Shown piece after piece: positions 1 to 7,335 of a stretch of DNA of 42,869 nt. Below the pieces are notes generated by a model. That model made no database searches and was not told the origin of the DNA. It saw nothing but the letters and a program-made list of their open reading frames with translations. Source of the DNA: Prolixibacteraceae bacterium (GTDB lineage: Bacteria; Bacteroidota; Bacteroidia; Bacteroidales; Prolixibacteraceae); NCBI GenBank assembly GCA_947475715.1, contig CANJNY010000033.1:1-42869 (forward strand). Direction: 5' to 3'. Numbering within the stretch: position 1 is the first letter of the stretch; each line of letters begins with the position of its first letter. Made by a program: the position numbers and the translations under genes.

Positions 1-139
1 ATATTTGCCTTGGTTCATGTCTACCTGACTTTATGGTTTCAAACAAATATAACCATTTCAAAAGGCCGACAAGGTTATTGGTAATAATGATATTGATTAT
101 GAGTATTTTACAGAAGTATTTAACTATTTTTAAGAGACA
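1..139. other. Unassigned window edge
   Basis: No gene could be supported here. Short open stretches on the plus strand end at about 81 and at about 128, but neither has a start inside the window nor a recognisable motif. This may be the tail of a decayed gene belonging to the accessory patch that follows. Confidence 0.4.
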
Positions 140-316
140 CTAGTGAATTTGGTAATCATTGTCTATTAATGTTCTACCAACTAATTGAAAGTTTTCATCG
201 GCTGTCAGGTTATTAATAACAATAATTTTAAAGGTTTTATTTGGGACTTCCTTAGGATCTGAAAAGCACAATAACGATATAGAAATAAGCAAAAGGAGAA
301 TGCTGCTAATTTTCAT
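140..316 (-). CDS. Short, probably truncated exported lipoprotein
   Basis: A 58-residue reading frame on the minus strand starts at an ATG (316-314) and ends at TAG (142-140). Residues 1-18 form a Lys-led hydrophobic leader ending in LLCFSD, so either a weak lipobox with Cys17 or a plain signal peptide is possible. The rest reads as the beginning of a small secreted domain (KTFKIIVINNL, then ENFQLVGRTLIDNDYQI) and stops abruptly, which suggests that the stop codon truncates a longer protein. The gene sits 10 nt downstream of the broken membrane-protein gene at 327-718 on the same strand, so the two probably formed a unit. I do not recognise the family with certainty and assign no function. 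The frame is too short to be certain it is expressed. Confidence 0.45.
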   Translation of the reverse strand: MKISSILLLLISISLLCFSDPKEVPNKTFKIIVINNLTADENFQLVGRTLIDNDYQIH

Positions 317-326
317 TTTTCAGGTT

Positions 327-718
327 TTAAAATCGGTAAGAAAGTTTTTCCCCAGTAAAAGTTAGTCTTCTCCGGCTTATCCACTTTTCAGCGTCAATGT
401 ACAAAACAAAGCTAACTAACCCCAAAACACCTGAGCCGATTAATAAAGCATATTTTTTACCTTGTTCCTCAAACTGAGTAGATACAATAGTCAAAATAGA
501 CCCAGTAGCCCTAAAACCAAAGGCAATCATCCGCTCTTTATGGTAATTGTCCAAACAGGTTATAATATGGTCTGTTTACGATTTGTCAGCAAGCACTGTC
601 ATTTCTTTTAGGCTCATTTTTGGCGAATAATAAGCATCGTCAATAGATTTTTTTTTTTATCCTGAGAAAACGCAGAAAAAGTCAACAAAAGGAAAAGGGT
701 TAGATAAATAGATTTCAT
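327..718 (-). pseudogene. Broken gene for a small exported/membrane protein (frameshift plus nonsense codon)
   Basis: An ATG at 718-716 opens a textbook Bacteroidetes signal peptide (MKSIYLTLFLLLTFSAFSQD, residues 1-20). It is followed by a run of 11 A residues (658-648 on the minus strand) that throws the frame into an early stop. If the run is read as 9 or 12 A, the frame continues naturally (SIDDAYYSPKMSLKEMTVLADKS) to a TAA at 578-576. Beyond that TAA the same frame continues without a break through TDHIITCLDNYHKERM to a hydrophobic segment (YALLIGSGVLGLVSFVLYI) and the tail DAEKWISRRR, ending at 327. I read this as one protein of about 130 residues with a leader and one transmembrane helix, disrupted twice. 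A TTG at 554 could still express the tail as 75 residues, which I consider unlikely. The A-run could also be a sequencing or slippage site, but the TAA could not be explained that way. No function is assigned. Confidence 0.6.
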
Positions 719-1179
719 CTTTAGGTATTTAGGTTTCTGATTATGTAAATATACACAAACCGTTTCAAGAAAGTATTTGAATATAACAGATTTATTTTTA
801 ACCGGAAATAAGCCTTTCTAAAATACCGGCGAAAAAATGTAAGCGATTTTAACCATTCAACGCCTAAATCGAATTCAGGTAAATCACAGTAAAAGATAAT
901 ATTGTTTTTCACTCATTTATTTAATTCTCACTATCGATCTCTGGAATTATTCTCAATAAACCTTTTCACTTCCGATATTTTGGGGCATAAAAGATCTTGA
1001 TTTTGGGGTTTTATTTAAAACCCGCAGCGGAAGGGATAAACAAAATTAAAAAGAAATTTCGGGAATTAGATATTGAAAATCACTCAAATTGTGTAAATCC
1101 ATCCAGATATGGAAGTATTAAGTATAAACACTTGAACAAGTTACCTGCAAGATTAATAATCACGCCTCTGGCCAGATCA
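719..1179. other. AT-rich intergenic stretch
   Basis: Between the broken gene at 718 and the promoter of the toxin-antitoxin pair I see no convincing gene. A 63-codon frame on the minus strand (912-721) and a 90-codon frame on the plus strand (997-1269, running into the antitoxin in another frame) have low-complexity AT-driven composition and no family signature. They are treated as chance frames. Confidence 0.5.
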
Positions 1180-1205
1180 TTTGTGTTTTTAGATTTGTAT
1201 CTTTG
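1180..1205 (+). promoter_or_regulatory. Candidate promoter of the toxin-antitoxin operon
   Basis: TTTG at 1180-1183 and TATCTTTG at 1198-1205 match the two boxes of the known Bacteroidetes promoter (TTTG and TAnnTTTG). The spacing is about 5 nt shorter than the usual one, which lowers confidence. The predicted transcript would begin only about 10 nt before the antitoxin ATG at 1223. Confidence 0.4.
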
Positions 1206-1222
1206 TATAAAATTTGATGATT

Positions 1223-1459
1223 ATGGATTTGCAAACAAGAAAGTTAAATGCTATTGGATACTTGATTAGCCTTCAAGATGAAAGGATATTTAATAAAATT
1301 GAAGTAACCATTAATTCTGTTAAAGCTCAAAAAACGGCAACATTAAAGCCATTGACTAAAAAACAATTAGTAGACAGAGCAAAAAAATCCAATGAAGATT
1401 ATAGCGCCGGCAGATTTAAATCACAAGATCAATTAGAAATAGAATCTGAAAGCTGGTAG
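1223..1459 (+). CDS. Antitoxin of a type II toxin-antitoxin pair
   Basis: This small protein of 78 residues lies directly before a ParE/RelE-family toxin gene with a 4-nt gap, the usual antitoxin-first order. The N-terminal half (MDLQTRKLNAIGYLISLQD, then RIFNKIE) resembles the start of many Bacteroidota antitoxins that accompany ParE/RelE toxins. The C-terminal half is charged and probably unstructured (KPLTKKQLVDRAKKS, then KSQDQLEIES), as expected for the toxin-wrapping tail. I prefer the ATG at 1223 over the TTG at 1214 or the ATG at 1217, because MDLQTRK is the natural start and a candidate -7 box ends 18 nt upstream. Such antitoxins neutralise the toxin in the cytoplasm and often repress their own promoter. 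The DNA-binding fold cannot be named from sequence alone. Confidence 0.8.
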   Translation: MDLQTRKLNAIGYLISLQDERIFNKIEVTINSVKAQKTATLKPLTKKQLVDRAKKSNEDYSAGRFKSQDQLEIESESW

Positions 1460-1463
1460 TATA

Positions 1464-1784
1464 ATGAAAATTATTTGGTCCGATTTTTCATCCGGGATTT
1501 TGTTTGACATATTTACGTATTACAAAGAAAATACGAGTATGACGGTTGCAAGAAAAATTAAATCAAATATTTTCAAATCAACTAAACAACTTATTAAACA
1601 TCCCGATCCAGGTCAGATTGAAGAAAATTTAGAACACTTGGGACAAGTGCATCGATATTTAGTTGAAGGCAATTATAAAATTGTGTACAGACAAGTTAAA
1701 GAAGGTATTTTGATAACGGATATTTTTGATACTCGTCAAGATCCTGTAAAAATTAATAATCCAAAAAGAAAATCAGGCAGGTAA
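1464..1784 (+). CDS. RelE/ParE-family toxin
   Basis: The product (106 residues) has the layout of the RelE/ParE toxin superfamily. It starts with a beta-strand (MKIIWSDFSS), followed by two helices (AARKIKSN-type segment at residues 28-45 and the STKQLIKHPDPGQ region) and the characteristic C-terminal strands LVEGNYKIVYRQVKEG and ILITDIFDTRQDP. Members either cleave mRNA at the ribosome (RelE) or inhibit gyrase (ParE); the sequence does not let me choose. The conserved HRYLVEGNYKIVYR arginines are present and the length is normal, so the toxin looks intact. It is cotranscribed with the antitoxin 4 nt upstream. The module lies in a patch of decayed accessory genes next to mnmE, consistent with horizontal arrival. 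Confidence 0.85.
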   Translation: MKIIWSDFSSGILFDIFTYYKENTSMTVARKIKSNIFKSTKQLIKHPDPGQIEENLEHLGQVHRYLVEGNYKIVYRQVKEGILITDIFDTRQDPVKINNPKRKSGR

Positions 1785-2072
1785 CTGTTTTATCAATATA
1801 ATAGTAATCAATCCTTTTATTCGACATTTACAGCTACAAGCACAAATAAAGACATTATATCGTTAATATATAATCGTTTATATATATTTAAATTGATTAT
1901 CTTTTGTGATATATCAATTGTATTATTTTTCATAACAGGTGTATGCATTTTCTAAATAGACGTCGCTGTTTTAATAATAAGTCTAATTTGCGTCAGTTTT
2001 CAAAACAGCTTTTCGAGGTTGAAAAAGCAATTATTTTTGCAAGTAACTAAAATATTTAAGATCAAATGAGAC
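1785..2072. other. AT-rich spacer after the toxin-antitoxin pair
   Basis: No gene is seen. The stretch contains runs of TA/AT around 1855-1915 and a possible hairpin in which GCTGTTTT (1967-1974) could pair with AAAACAGC (2003-2010). This could be the terminator of the toxin-antitoxin operon but it lacks a clear U-tract. Confidence 0.35.
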
Positions 2073-2415
2073 CTACAAACCTCCTGTTTTTCCCTTATTA
2101 AATTTATTTTCTAAAATATTCGTCGCTTTCAATTTCCCAGCTTTTATAAGGAGGTAAACATTTTGACGGGAACAGCCGATCAATTTTGAAACGTCCCGAA
2201 AAGATAAAAACTCTTTGACTTTCAGATTCTCAATAGGCTGGGTTTTGGTTCGATGGGTTATCTTATTGTTTCCCTCAACTTTTATAGCCCTTAATTTGGT
2301 TTTATAGGCTGCACTGTTGCATTTATGCGAACCGTACAGGGTTTAGTGGTTCGGGTTGTGAACTCTTTACCGCAATGCTGACAAATCCTTTGTGCCTATC
2401 TATAATTGAACTCAT
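2073..2415 (-). pseudogene. Frameshifted zinc-finger / helix-turn-helix (excisionase-like) gene
   Basis: Three pieces in different minus-strand frames join into one familiar Bacteroidota protein. An ATG at 2415-2413 gives MSSIIDRHK. A shifted frame gives RICQHCGKEFTTRTTK, a CxxC half of a zinc ribbon. A second shift gives YGSHKCNSAAYKTKLRAIKV, the other half, and then the helix-turn-helix region KEFLSFRDVSKLIGCSRQNV and YLLIKAGKLKATN, ending at TAG 2075-2073. In the intact family the second half reads YCSHKC, so one zinc-ligand Cys is replaced by Gly (TGT to GGT), next to a one-base deletion. The HTH type is that of MerR/excisionase-like (HTH_17) proteins, common at the edge of Bacteroidota integrative elements. 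Two frameshifts plus a lost ligand make this a pseudogene. The C-terminus after KATN also looks altered. It marks the patch as a former mobile element. Confidence 0.75.
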
Positions 2416-2420
2416 CTGTA

Positions 2421-2457
2421 CTAAAGTGTTTTAACGTATTCTAAAGTGTTTAAAAGT
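2421..2457 (+). repeat. Direct repeats upstream of the excisionase-like pseudogene
   Basis: CTAAAGTGTTT occurs at 2421-2431 and again at 2441-2451, exactly 20 bp (about two helical turns) apart, with a further AAAGTGT at 2453-2459. The repeats lie just upstream of the pseudogene start on the minus strand. The spacing is typical of binding sites for an HTH regulator or excisionase; this role is inferred. Confidence 0.5.
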
Positions 2458-2587
2458 GTCAGGTAAATAGCCCTGAAAAACACCGTTTGAGGTGAAAAAT
2501 ACCAATTTGACCGCTTTGAGGTACAAAAAAGGTACAAATAATTCATCAACAACCAATGTTAACCATTAATAAATATTAATTTAAGGC

Positions 2588-2616
2588 ATAAAAAAAGCCC
2601 TGAAAACAAGGCTTTT
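2588..2616 (-). terminator. Intrinsic terminator of mnmE
   Basis: Read on the minus strand, AAAGCC and GGCTTT form a stem with a short loop (internal TTGTTTTCAG), followed by seven U residues (A-run at 2590-2596 on the plus strand). It is the first such structure downstream of the mnmE stop at 2660. Confidence 0.75.
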
Positions 2617-2659
2617 AAGTGGTTTATTAAATGTTTTGTATTTTGTTGTTAATGGGTGG

Positions 2660-4054
2660 TTACTTTCCGATACAAAAATTCTTAAAGATATATCCAAGTG
2701 TCTCATCGGTAGTTATTTCACCGGTTATCTCCCCAAGATAATGGAGGCACTCCCGAATATCCTGTGCCAGAAAATCACCTGTTATACCGGAATGTAACCC
2801 TTCAATTACAAGCTTTATGGCGTCTAAGGCCAGGGAAAGGGCTTCAAAGTGTCTCATATTCGATACAATGATATCCTCCGAACCGGCAGGAGCGAGGTTG
2901 ATTGAATTGGCCATGATGCGGATCAGCTGTTCCAGATTTTCCCGGCTTTTCGCTGCAATAAAAACTAACGATTCATTGGGAAGTAATGGATACTGCGATA
3001 ATTGATTCCTGGCCTCCTCTGAGGCGATATCAACCTTATTGGCAATAATGATCAAATGCTGATCGGAGATCTTTTCCCGGATTTTTTGAATCCTCTCCAG
3101 GATCGGTTCCACAGACCTGCTCAAATCGGTAACCAGCAAAACGATATCTGCCTTTCCAAGTTGAAGATAGCTCCGTTCGATTCCCATCGTTTCTATGACA
3201 TCTGACGTATCGCGGATTCCGGCGGTGTCGGAAAAGCGGAACAATGTCCCACCAATATTTACAACATCCTCAATCACATCACGGGTGGTGCCGTGAATAT
3301 CCGAAACGATTGCCTTATCTTCATTGAGTAGCGCGTTGAGCAGAGTCGATTTCCCCACGTTTGTCTCACCGATAATGGCAACGGGGATCCCGTTTTTAAT
3401 CGCATTGCCCAAACGGAACGATTCGGTAAGTCGCTGAAGCAGATTTGCAATTCGCGTTGAGAGTTCGATTAATGAGGTGCGGTCTGCAAATTCAACATCC
3501 TCCTCGGCAAAATCAAGTTCAAGTTCAACCAGGGCAGCAAACCGGAGTAATTCACCCCTCAACTGGTTTATCTCACGCGAGAATCCACCCCTCATTTGAT
3601 TTAGTGCCATTTTGTGAGCCGCCCCATTACCCGATGCAATCAGGTCTGCCACCGCTTCGGCCTGTGAAAGATCCATCTTACCATTGAGAAAGGCTCGTTG
3701 GGTGAACTCGCCTGGTCGGGCCATCCGGGCACCACACGAGATTAAAAGCTGAAGGATCTGCTGCTGAATGTAAACTGAACCATGACAGGAGATTTCAACA
3801 ATATCTTCGCCGGTGAAGGAGTGGGGGGCTTTAAAGAGTGCAACGACCACTTCGTCGATCAGGTTATCTTCCGATTGAATGATTCCAAAATGAAGCGTGT
3901 TGGCACGCTGATCGGTAAGCTTTTTCCCGGTTTTGGGTGACTTGTAGATTTTATCTGTAAAAGCAAACGCATCTTTCCCCGAAATACGGATGACCGCTAT
4001 CCCGCCAATACCAGGGGGGGTCGAAATGGCACAAATCGTTTTTTGATCTAACAT
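2660..4054 (-). CDS. mnmE: tRNA uridine-5-carboxymethylaminomethyl modification GTPase MnmE
   Basis: MnmE (TrmE, ThdF) works with MnmG to install the (carboxymethyl)aminomethyl group at the wobble uridine of certain tRNAs. The 464-residue protein is full length. The N-terminal folate-binding domain has the usual start (TICAISTPPGIGGIAVIRIS). The G domain shows G1 GETNVGKST (229-237), G2 TTRD (256-259), G3 DTAG (276-279) and G4 NKVD (339-342). The C-terminus ends in the diagnostic FCIGK with the catalytic-region Cys (Cys461). The gene is alone on the minus strand, has a candidate TATCTTTG box at 4087-4080 and a terminator at 2616-2588. Its 3' end borders a decayed accessory patch, and the 3' end of mnmE is a known integration site in other bacteria (SGI1 in Salmonella). 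Confidence 0.98.
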   Translation of the reverse strand: MLDQKTICAISTPPGIGGIAVIRISGKDAFAFTDKIYKSPKTGKKLTDQRANTLHFGIIQSEDNLIDEVVVALFKAPHSFTGEDIVEISCHGSVYIQQQILQLLISCGARMARPGEFTQRAFLNGKMDLSQAEAVADLIASGNGAAHKMALNQMRGGFSREINQLRGELLRFAALVELELDFAEEDVEFADRTSLIELSTRIANLLQRLTESFRLGNAIKNGIPVAIIGETNVGKSTLLNALLNEDKAIVSDIHGTTRDVIEDVVNIGGTLFRFSDTAGIRDTSDVIETMGIERSYLQLGKADIVLLVTDLSRSVEPILERIQKIREKISDQHLIIIANKVDIASEEARNQLSQYPLLPNESLVFIAAKSRENLEQLIRIMANSINLAPAGSEDIIVSNMRHFEALSLALDAIKLVIEGLHSGITGDFLAQDIRECLHYLGEITGEITTDETLGYIFKNFCIGK

Positions 4055-4079
4055 TCAATGATTTTTTACGAACTCCGGA

Positions 4080-4087
4080 CAAAGATA
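4080..4087 (-). promoter_or_regulatory. Candidate -7 box for mnmE
   Basis: TATCTTTG on the minus strand matches the Bacteroidetes -7 consensus TAnnTTTG and lies 26 nt before the mnmE ATG. No clean TTTG was seen at the -33 distance. Confidence 0.4.
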
Positions 4088-4223
4088 AGTAAAAATGGGA
4101 GGCAGTTTTAGTGGTAAGTTTTACGAATAATTTAGCAGTATTTCATCAATATAAATGCTTAATTTTAATCGTTTGTTAATTCAAAAATGAACCTTGAATA
4201 TTCATCATTTAATTTTTTCAGCC

Positions 4224-5105
4224 ATGGATTATAATAAATACCTTTTTCCTTCGGACCGGAGTAAAAAGCTTTCGGATTTCAGTACGGATGATAAAAATTC
4301 GTACAGCAGTCTAAATAGCGCAGAAGAGGCGCTAAAACATGGGGTTGAACGGTTGTCTGAGATCCAGAATGTGCTCTATGCGCAGGATAAATTTTCGTTG
4401 CTGATCATTTTTCAGGCAATGGATGCCGCCGGAAAAGACAGCACGATAAAACATGTGATGTCGGGAATAAATCCTCAGGGGTGTAATGTGACCAGTTTTA
4501 AAGCTCCCTCTGCCGAAGAGCTTGATCATGCTTATTTGTGGCGCTGTATGAAAGCAACTCCTGCAAAGGGTGATATTGGTATTTTTAACCGTTCCTATTA
4601 CGAGGAGGTGCTGGTAACGCGTGTACATCCGGAGATTCTTGCGAGTCAAAAGCTTCCGATCGATTACAGCAAAGTTGCACCGGATCATTCCTTGTGGCTT
4701 CAGCGATACAATGATATTAATAATTTTGAGAAATATCTCACCAACAATGGTACACTTATCCTCAAATTCTTTCTCAATGTTTCGAAGGAGGAACAAAAGA
4801 GGCGATTCTTAAAGCGGATAGAGGATCCTGAAAAAAACTGGAAATTCTCGGATCGGGATGTGGTGGAGCGCAAATACTGGGATGATTACCATTTAGCTTA
4901 TGAACAGGCTTTCTTTCATACCTCGACGGCTGTGGCTCCATGGTTTGTTATACCGGCAGATCACAAATGGTTTATGCAGATTGTGGTAAGCCAGATTATT
5001 GTTGAAAGACTTAGTTCTTTGGGAATAGAGTATCCTAAATTAACATCCTTACAACATGACAATCTGGAGAAAGGGAAAAAAATGCTTTTGGAGGAGGGGC
5101 AATAG
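4224..5105 (+). CDS. Polyphosphate kinase 2 family protein (polyphosphate:nucleotide phosphotransferase)
   Basis: PPK2 enzymes move phosphate between polyphosphate and nucleoside mono- or diphosphates in the cytoplasm. The ATG at 4224 gives 293 residues (MDYNKYLFPS); an upstream TTG at 4194 would add ten unlikely residues. The Walker A loop AMDAAGKDST lies at residues 65-74 and the Walker B/Asp-Arg region GIFNRSYYEEV at about 119-129, followed by the lid helix RFLKRIEDPEKNWKFS. The pattern AMDAAGKDSTIKHVMSGINP with SYYEEVLVTRVHPE resembles the PPK2 subgroup that includes class III enzymes, able to phosphorylate AMP and ADP. It differs from the second PPK2 of this window (28833-29657). It is transcribed alone, divergent from mnmE. 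Confidence 0.93.
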   Translation: MDYNKYLFPSDRSKKLSDFSTDDKNSYSSLNSAEEALKHGVERLSEIQNVLYAQDKFSLLIIFQAMDAAGKDSTIKHVMSGINPQGCNVTSFKAPSAEELDHAYLWRCMKATPAKGDIGIFNRSYYEEVLVTRVHPEILASQKLPIDYSKVAPDHSLWLQRYNDINNFEKYLTNNGTLILKFFLNVSKEEQKRRFLKRIEDPEKNWKFSDRDVVERKYWDDYHLAYEQAFFHTSTAVAPWFVIPADHKWFMQIVVSQIIVERLSSLGIEYPKLTSLQHDNLEKGKKMLLEEGQ

Positions 5106-5121
5106 CAACTGTATAAAAACA

Positions 5122-5147
5122 AGCAAGGAGTCGAATGACTCCTTGCT
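5122..5147 (-). terminator. Strong hairpin between convergent ppk2 and yebC
   Basis: AGCAAGGAGTC (5122-5132) and GACTCCTTGCT (5137-5147) form a perfect 11-bp stem with a GAAT loop. Read on the minus strand it is followed by TTGTTTTTA, so it fits an intrinsic terminator for yebC. It may also stop ppk2 transcripts on the plus strand. A C-poor tract of TTTAGG repeats precedes it on the minus strand (5172-5149). Confidence 0.7.
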
Positions 5148-5305
5148 CTACCTAACCTAAACCTAACCTAAATAACCTTTCAACTGGTGAAAGGGTTTCT
5201 TAAATATTTTTGAAATCTACCTGATTTCTATGTCACAAATATAAGACTATATTTTGAAATATGAAAATAAAAAAGTGTTAAATTTTAATAGATTTTGAAA
5301 TATTT

Positions 5306-6019
5306 TTAATCCTTCATGTTATGATAAACATTTGAAACGTCTTCGTCTTCTTCTAATTTTTCCAGAAGTTTCTCCACTGCAGCGATCTGCTCTTCGTTTA
5401 GTTCCTTCAGTTCTGTTGGAATTCGTTCAAATTCAGCATTTACAATTTCAAAGTCATGCTCTTCGATATATTTCTGTATCGGACCGAACGCTTCAAAATC
5501 ACCATAAATAATAATGTTGTCCTCCTCTGCAAAAACCTCCTGAACACCCAGGTCGATCATCTCAAATTCGAGTTCTTCGAGATCTATACCCTCTTTACTC
5601 TTAACTTTGAAGAGACATTTGTGTTCAAACATGTATTCAACACACCCTGAAGTTCCGAGTGAACCACCGGTTCTGTTGAAATAACTGCGAACATTTGCTA
5701 CCGTTCGTGTGGTATTATCGGTTGCTGTTTCAACAAGCACTGCGATCCCAAATGGGGCATAACCTTCGTACACGACCTCCTTATAATCGGTCTGATCCTT
5801 CGATGTTGCCTTTTTTATTGCCCGCTCGATATTCTCTTTTGGCATACTGGCAGCTTTGGCATTCTGCATTAAAACACGAAGACGAGAGTTTGCCGCGGGA
5901 TCAGGCCCGGCAGACTTTATTGCTATTGCAATCTCTTTTCCAATTTTAGTGAACGTGCGGGCCATCGAGCCCCAGCGTTTCATTTTTCTGGCCTTTCTAT
6001 ATTCGAATGCGCGTCCCAT
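5306..6019 (-). CDS. yebC: YebC/PmpR family DNA-binding regulator / translation factor
   Basis: This is a full-length YebC/TACO1-family protein (237 residues) starting MGRAFEYRKARKMKRWGSMA, the form usual in Bacteroidota. The conserved block TKIGKEIAIAIKSAGPDPAA lies at residues 25-44, with later SMPKENIERAIKKA and YEGYAPFGIAVLVE. Family members have been described as DNA-binding transcription regulators and, more recently, as factors that help ribosomes through difficult sequences such as proline runs. The sequence does not distinguish these roles. The C-terminal stretch (LLEKLEEDEDVSNVYHNM) is the normal family ending. It is transcribed alone; a TAAATTTG box lies at 6060-6053. Confidence 0.97.
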   Translation of the reverse strand: MGRAFEYRKARKMKRWGSMARTFTKIGKEIAIAIKSAGPDPAANSRLRVLMQNAKAASMPKENIERAIKKATSKDQTDYKEVVYEGYAPFGIAVLVETATDNTTRTVANVRSYFNRTGGSLGTSGCVEYMFEHKCLFKVKSKEGIDLEELEFEMIDLGVQEVFAEEDNIIIYGDFEAFGPIQKYIEEHDFEIVNAEFERIPTELKELNEEQIAAVEKLLEKLEEDEDVSNVYHNMKD

Positions 6020-6052
6020 AATCTGTTTTAAATAACTTTAGGTTTCAGCTGG

Positions 6053-6060
6053 CAAATTTA
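6053..6060 (-). promoter_or_regulatory. Candidate -7 box for yebC
   Basis: TAAATTTG on the minus strand matches TAnnTTTG and lies 34 nt before the yebC start. Confidence 0.4.
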
Positions 6061-6237
6061 ACTGATTTTCTAAAAAAATCAGAATCACAGATGAAATAAT
6101 CAAATAATCATCTTTTTTGCACTAATTTCGTTCTCCGAAAAGATCAACAGCGGTTAATCTCTTGTTGTGATTTTAAAAATAACCCTTAATGAAGCGGAAT
6201 TCTCAAATTAATTGAATCAACATCACGCTTAATAAAT

Positions 6238-6816
6238 ATGGCAAATTTATTTGTTTCAGGTTCGAAAGGTTCTGTATCCCGCAGTATTTCGACTATCATA
6301 ACCGGTGGAGTATTCCTTTTTATTCCCGGATTAACCATGAAAACAGTTATGGTTGTAATTGGAGGGATGCTTTTGTTAAGTGGGCTGATCACATTGATTG
6401 TTTCAAACCTGCGAAAGGGGAAACTTTCCAAGGGGATGTGGTCTGCTCAGGGAATTATGAATATCCTTTTCGGGAGTGTATTTATAACCGCGCCATCGGT
6501 AATGATTAAGATATTCATGATTTTTATTGGTATTATTTTATTGATAATGGGATTTATACAATTAACAGGTGCTCTTGGATCACTCTCCCGATCGGTATGG
6601 GCATGGATTTTTCTGGTTATTGGATTATTGACTTGTGGTAGCGGCATATTTTTACTTACCGACCCTTTTAAAAGTGCCGAAACGATTCTCCCTTTTCTTG
6701 GGGCCCTGTTAATGTTAAATGGTCTCTCAGAGCTAATCAGAATCTGGAAAACGGGAAGGCAGCCCCGAAAATTTAATGGATCAGCTGTTCAGGATATCAG
6801 TTATGAGGAGGTCTGA
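6238..6816 (+). CDS. HdeD-like (DUF308) integral membrane protein
   Basis: The 192-residue product is almost entirely hydrophobic, with about six predicted membrane helices arranged as three repeated hairpins (for example TIITGGVFLFIPGLTMKTVM, VMIKIFMIFIGIILLIMGF and VWAWIFLVIGLLTCGSGIF). Each hairpin carries the Gly-rich and P-containing turn typical of DUF308/HdeD proteins. E. coli HdeD is linked to acid resistance at high cell density; a biochemical role is not established. The C-terminal tail (IWKTGRQPRKFNGS) is basic and cytoplasmic by the positive-inside rule. The gene is monocistronic and convergent with the acetyltransferase gene, from which it is separated by 12 nt. Confidence 0.85.
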   Translation: MANLFVSGSKGSVSRSISTIITGGVFLFIPGLTMKTVMVVIGGMLLLSGLITLIVSNLRKGKLSKGMWSAQGIMNILFGSVFITAPSVMIKIFMIFIGIILLIMGFIQLTGALGSLSRSVWAWIFLVIGLLTCGSGIFLLTDPFKSAETILPFLGALLMLNGLSELIRIWKTGRQPRKFNGSAVQDISYEEV

Positions 6817-6828
6817 TCGGCTAATAAA

Positions 6829-7335
6829 TTAAAGTTTTTTAAAAAATGTCGCTTTGTCATCCTGTATATCATAGTAGTCCGTGTAAACTGAAATCTGCAG
6901 ATAACCATTTTCTTTGTAGAATTCAATTGTTTGAGCACTGTGCTCGTTATTGGATGATTCGGCGTAAATTCCTCTGCCGGAACGTTTTTTGATATCAGCC
7001 TCAATTTTCTCAAGTAGCATCCGTCCAAATCCCTTTCCTCTAAAATCATTATGGACTGCCAGCCAATACAGGTCATAGTTCTTAACCGTACGGGGTATTT
7101 CTCCATAACATCCGAAGCCTATTGTTCTCCCTTCAACTTCAAGGAAACAGAACTGATACCCGCATCCATCACCATTTTTTAGCCGATCTTCCACCAGCAT
7201 TGTGGCAGCCTCAATGTCGTGCGATTTAAAATGACCGATTGATTTAATAATGTCTGTAACTGTCATTGTATCTCTGGGAACAACCGTTTTTCGAAAACTC
7301 AGATTTTTATACTCAGCTTTGGTTTCGTCTTTCAT
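6829..7335 (-). CDS. GNAT-family N-acetyltransferase
   Basis: This 168-residue protein contains one GNAT acyl-CoA transferase domain. Motif A is seen as LYWLAVHNDFRGKGFGRMLL (residues about 89-108), which includes the acetyl-CoA loop RGKGFGR. The beta-bulge region before it (GRTIGFGCYGEIP) and the C-terminal TIEFYKENGYLQ, a typical motif B, are also present. The acceptor substrate is not predictable from sequence. It is transcribed alone and converges on the HdeD-like gene. Confidence 0.9.
   Translation of the reverse strand: MKDETKAEYKNLSFRKTVVPRDTMTVTDIIKSIGHFKSHDIEAATMLVEDRLKNGDGCGYQFCFLEVEGRTIGFGCYGEIPRTVKNYDLYWLAVHNDFRGKGFGRMLLEKIEADIKKRSGRGIYAESSNNEHSAQTIEFYKENGYLQISVYTDYYDIQDDKATFFKKL

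Noticed and set aside
648-658. A11 run as a programmed frameshift site
   Set aside because: A second in-frame stop further on makes simple decay the better explanation, and no stimulatory structure is visible.
721-912. 63-codon frame on the minus strand upstream of the broken membrane-protein gene
   Set aside because: AT-driven composition rich in Phe, Tyr, Ile and Asn with no recognisable domain; probably chance.
997-1269. 90-codon frame on the plus strand
   Set aside because: It overlaps the antitoxin start in another frame, has no family signature, and contains the candidate promoter of the toxin-antitoxin operon.
3445-3687. Open frames antisense to mnmE
   Set aside because: Shadow of a confident gene; Pro/Gln/His-rich composition typical of reverse-strand frames.
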